Assembly: GCA_022376925.1 (NCBI GenBank)
Contig: JAIOJX010000003.1
Coordinates: 36,137,874 to 36,201,873 of the forward strand
Reading direction: 5' to 3'
From: Tragulus kanchil
Lineage: Eukaryota; Chordata; Mammalia; Artiodactyla; Tragulidae
DNA: 64,000 nucleotides
Shown here: one piece after another, positions 55,501-58,500 of the stretch
How the letters are laid out: every line of letters begins with the position of its first letter
Position numbering within the stretch: the first letter of the stretch is position 1
Made by a program: the position numbers and the translations under genes
The notes under the pieces: model-generated
Told to the model about the DNA's origin: nothing
Database searches by the model: none
Seen by the model: only the letters and a program-made list of their open reading frames with translations

Positions 55501-58500
55501 AAAGTGTATAAAATGAAGGGTTGGGGCTCATCTGGTGGTTTGGAATTTGGGTTGTACGTCAGGATCACGTCAGAAGCTTTAAAAGATGCCTGAGACCTGC
55601 CTCAAACTAATTAAATTAGGATTTAGGGCATAAGAGCTGTTGGAACCAAGTTATCAGTACAGTTGAAAAGCTGTGTGTGTGTTAGTCACTCAGTCATGCC
55701 TGACTCTTTGCAATCCCATGGACTGTAGCCCACCAAACTCCTCTGTAGGATTCTCCAGGCAAGAATACTGGAGTGGTGGGTTGCCATTTCCTTCTCCAAG
55801 GGAACTTCCCGATCCAGGAATCACATTCACGTCTCCTTTGTCTCCTGCACTGGCAGGTGAATTCTTTTCCACCGCGCCACCTGGGAAGCAACTCTACCAA
55901 ATAAAAAACTGAATGTGACTTGTAGCATTTACACTTCAACCTGAATAGATATGCCTCTGTTTTCTATATCAGACTGAGCGCTTCCTTTCCCTCCGTCTAA
56001 GAGCGAGCCGCCAACAGGCATAGCACAACGTCTCAGCCACAGCCACAGGGGGACTCCATGGCGGAAGGAGCCATTTCACTTTCTAGAGGAAAGAGCTAAC
56101 ATCTTTATCCTAGAGCGAACCAAAACTATTGTTATTAAAATGTACAGTCTCTTCACAGGGTAGTTCTACAGAAACTGCTGTTTCTCTGCCTCCGGAAAGG
56201 AAAGACCAAAGTTAGAACAAGAATCGGTTATTCACAGGCACCGTGTCTCAGATGACAATGAATCCTCGTGCACTGTAGGAGACCTGGGTCTGATCCCTGC
56301 ATTGGGAAGATCCCCTGGAGGAGGACATGGCAACCCACTCCTGTATGCCTGCCTGGAGAATTCCAAGGCTCGTTCATAGGGTCACACAAAAAAGTCGGAC
56401 ATGACCGAGTGACTTTCACTTTCACACACACACAAACCTACATTCTCCACTGAAAACAAATTACAGGCAGTGCCCACCCCACCTACAATCAGACCAGTTC
56501 CTTTAGAACTTTTCCTTTTGACCTACTATTAGCAAGATTTTAGGAAAATAGCATATCAAGATTTTGTGAGTTTTAAGGAAGAAGAAAATTCAATCTTTAC
56601 AGTTCTTTTGTTCCTGGGGATAAAACATCATGGTTCGAAGCTCAAACATTTAAATGCCTCATGCTTTATGAGAAACAGGACTTAATACATGTTACACATT
56701 CTGCTCACTGGTTCAAAACACCTTACCTGTCCAGAGTGTCATCAGACCTGTATCGACTGATTGTGGCTTTTGGCTCCTCCCTCTCATTTGTTTTCCTGTG
56801 GCAAAATAGAACAACTGACAGATCAAATAAATTACAAAAAAAAATAGTATATAACACATCTGCAGATTTGGTGAGATTTGGGCCTGTTTGGGTGCAATAA
56901 ATACGTTACCAAGAAAGGATGTTCACGTCTCCTTTGTCTCCTGCACTGGCAGGTGAATTCTTTTCCACCGCGCCACCTGGGAAGCAACTCTACCAAATAA
57001 AAAACTGAATGTGACTTGTAGCATTTACACTTCAACCTGAATAGATATGCCTCTGTTTTCTATATCAGACTGAGCGCTTCCTTTCCCTCCGTCTAAGAGC
57101 GAGCCGCCAACAGGCATAGCACAACGTCTCAGCCACAGCCACAGGGGGACTCCATGGCGGAAGGAGCCATTTCACTTTCTAGAGGAAAGAGCTAACATCT
57201 TTATCCTAGAGCGAACCAAAACTATTGTTATTAAAATGTACAGTCTCTTCACAGGGTAGTTCTACAGAAACTGCTGTTTCTCTGCCTCCGGAAAGGAAAG
57301 ACCAAAGTTAGAACAAGAATCGGTTATTCACAGGCACCGTGTCTCAGATGACAATGAATCCTCGTGCACTGTAGGAGACCTGGGTCTGATCCCTGCATTG
57401 GGAAGATCCCCTGGAGGAGGACATGGCAACCCACTCCTGTATGCCTGCCTGGAGAATTCCAAGGCTCGTTCATAGGGTCACACAAAAAAGTCGGACATGA
57501 CCGAGTGACTTTCACTTTCACACACACACAAACCTACATTCTCCACTGAAAACAAATTACAGGCAGTGCCCACCCCACCTACAATCAGACCAGTTCCTTT
57601 AGAACTTTTCCTTTTGACCTACTATTAGCAAGATTTTAGGAAAATAGCATATCAAGATTTTGTGAGTTTTAAGGAAGAAGAAAATTCAATCTTTACAGTT
57701 CTTTTGTTCCTGGGGATAAAACATCATGGTTCGAAGCTCAAACATTTAAATGCCTCATGCTTTATGAGAAACAGGACTTAATACATGTTACACATTCTGC
57801 TCACTGGTTCAAAACACCTTACCTGTCCAGAGTGTCATCAGACCTGTATCGACTGATTGTGGCTTTTGGCTCCTCCCTCTCATTTGTTTTCCTGTGGCAA
57901 AATAGAACAACTGACAGATCAAATAAATTACAAAAAAAAATAGTATATAACACATCTGCAGATTTGGTGAGATTTGGGCCTGTTTGGGTGCAATAAATAC
58001 ACGTTACCAAGAAAGGATGTATTTGGAGTACCAAAATCCTCCCAGGCTTTGATTTGCATAGGAGAAATTAGAGCAAACCCAATTCCCCAATGCTAGTAAA
58101 GGCCTTTCACTCTAGGTACAATTATTCTAATTACAAAGTAACATATTCAAACCAGGGATAAGGATATGTAAAAGAAGCAATATAACATGCAGAATAATTA
58201 ATGCCTCATACGTACTGTTTCCAGTGATGTTGATTTTTATGGAATAGGAACTCAACCCCTTATAATCAGCTATGGTGTGTTTACAAGAGTTTCAGCAGAG
58301 CTGTAGGCCAGCTCCACCGCCACAGACAAATGGCTTTACTGCAAGTTCAGCACCGTGGACAGGGTTGAAGGAAGAGACCTTGCTGGAAGACAAGTGAGAG
58401 GGAGACAAACAAAAGAGAAAAACAGAGACACAGGAAATGAAACTAAGAAAGTGGGAGAATGGAGGAAGGATGGATGGGAAAGAGAGGGGAAGAAAGAGGA

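Larger units (their letters stand above)
55826..58019. repeat. Direct duplication 16 (55826-56921 / 56922-58019)
   Basis: Offset 1096, no spacer. The end differs (aaatacgttacc / aaatacacgttacc). Carries SCEL exon x2 and a BovA SINE. The first copy begins in the middle of an antisense BovA SINE. Confidence 0.97.

Noticed and set aside
1605..58019. CRISPR-like or satellite array interpretation of the regular duplications
   Set aside because: Each pair has different content, so there is no common repeat unit; only the offset length is similar.
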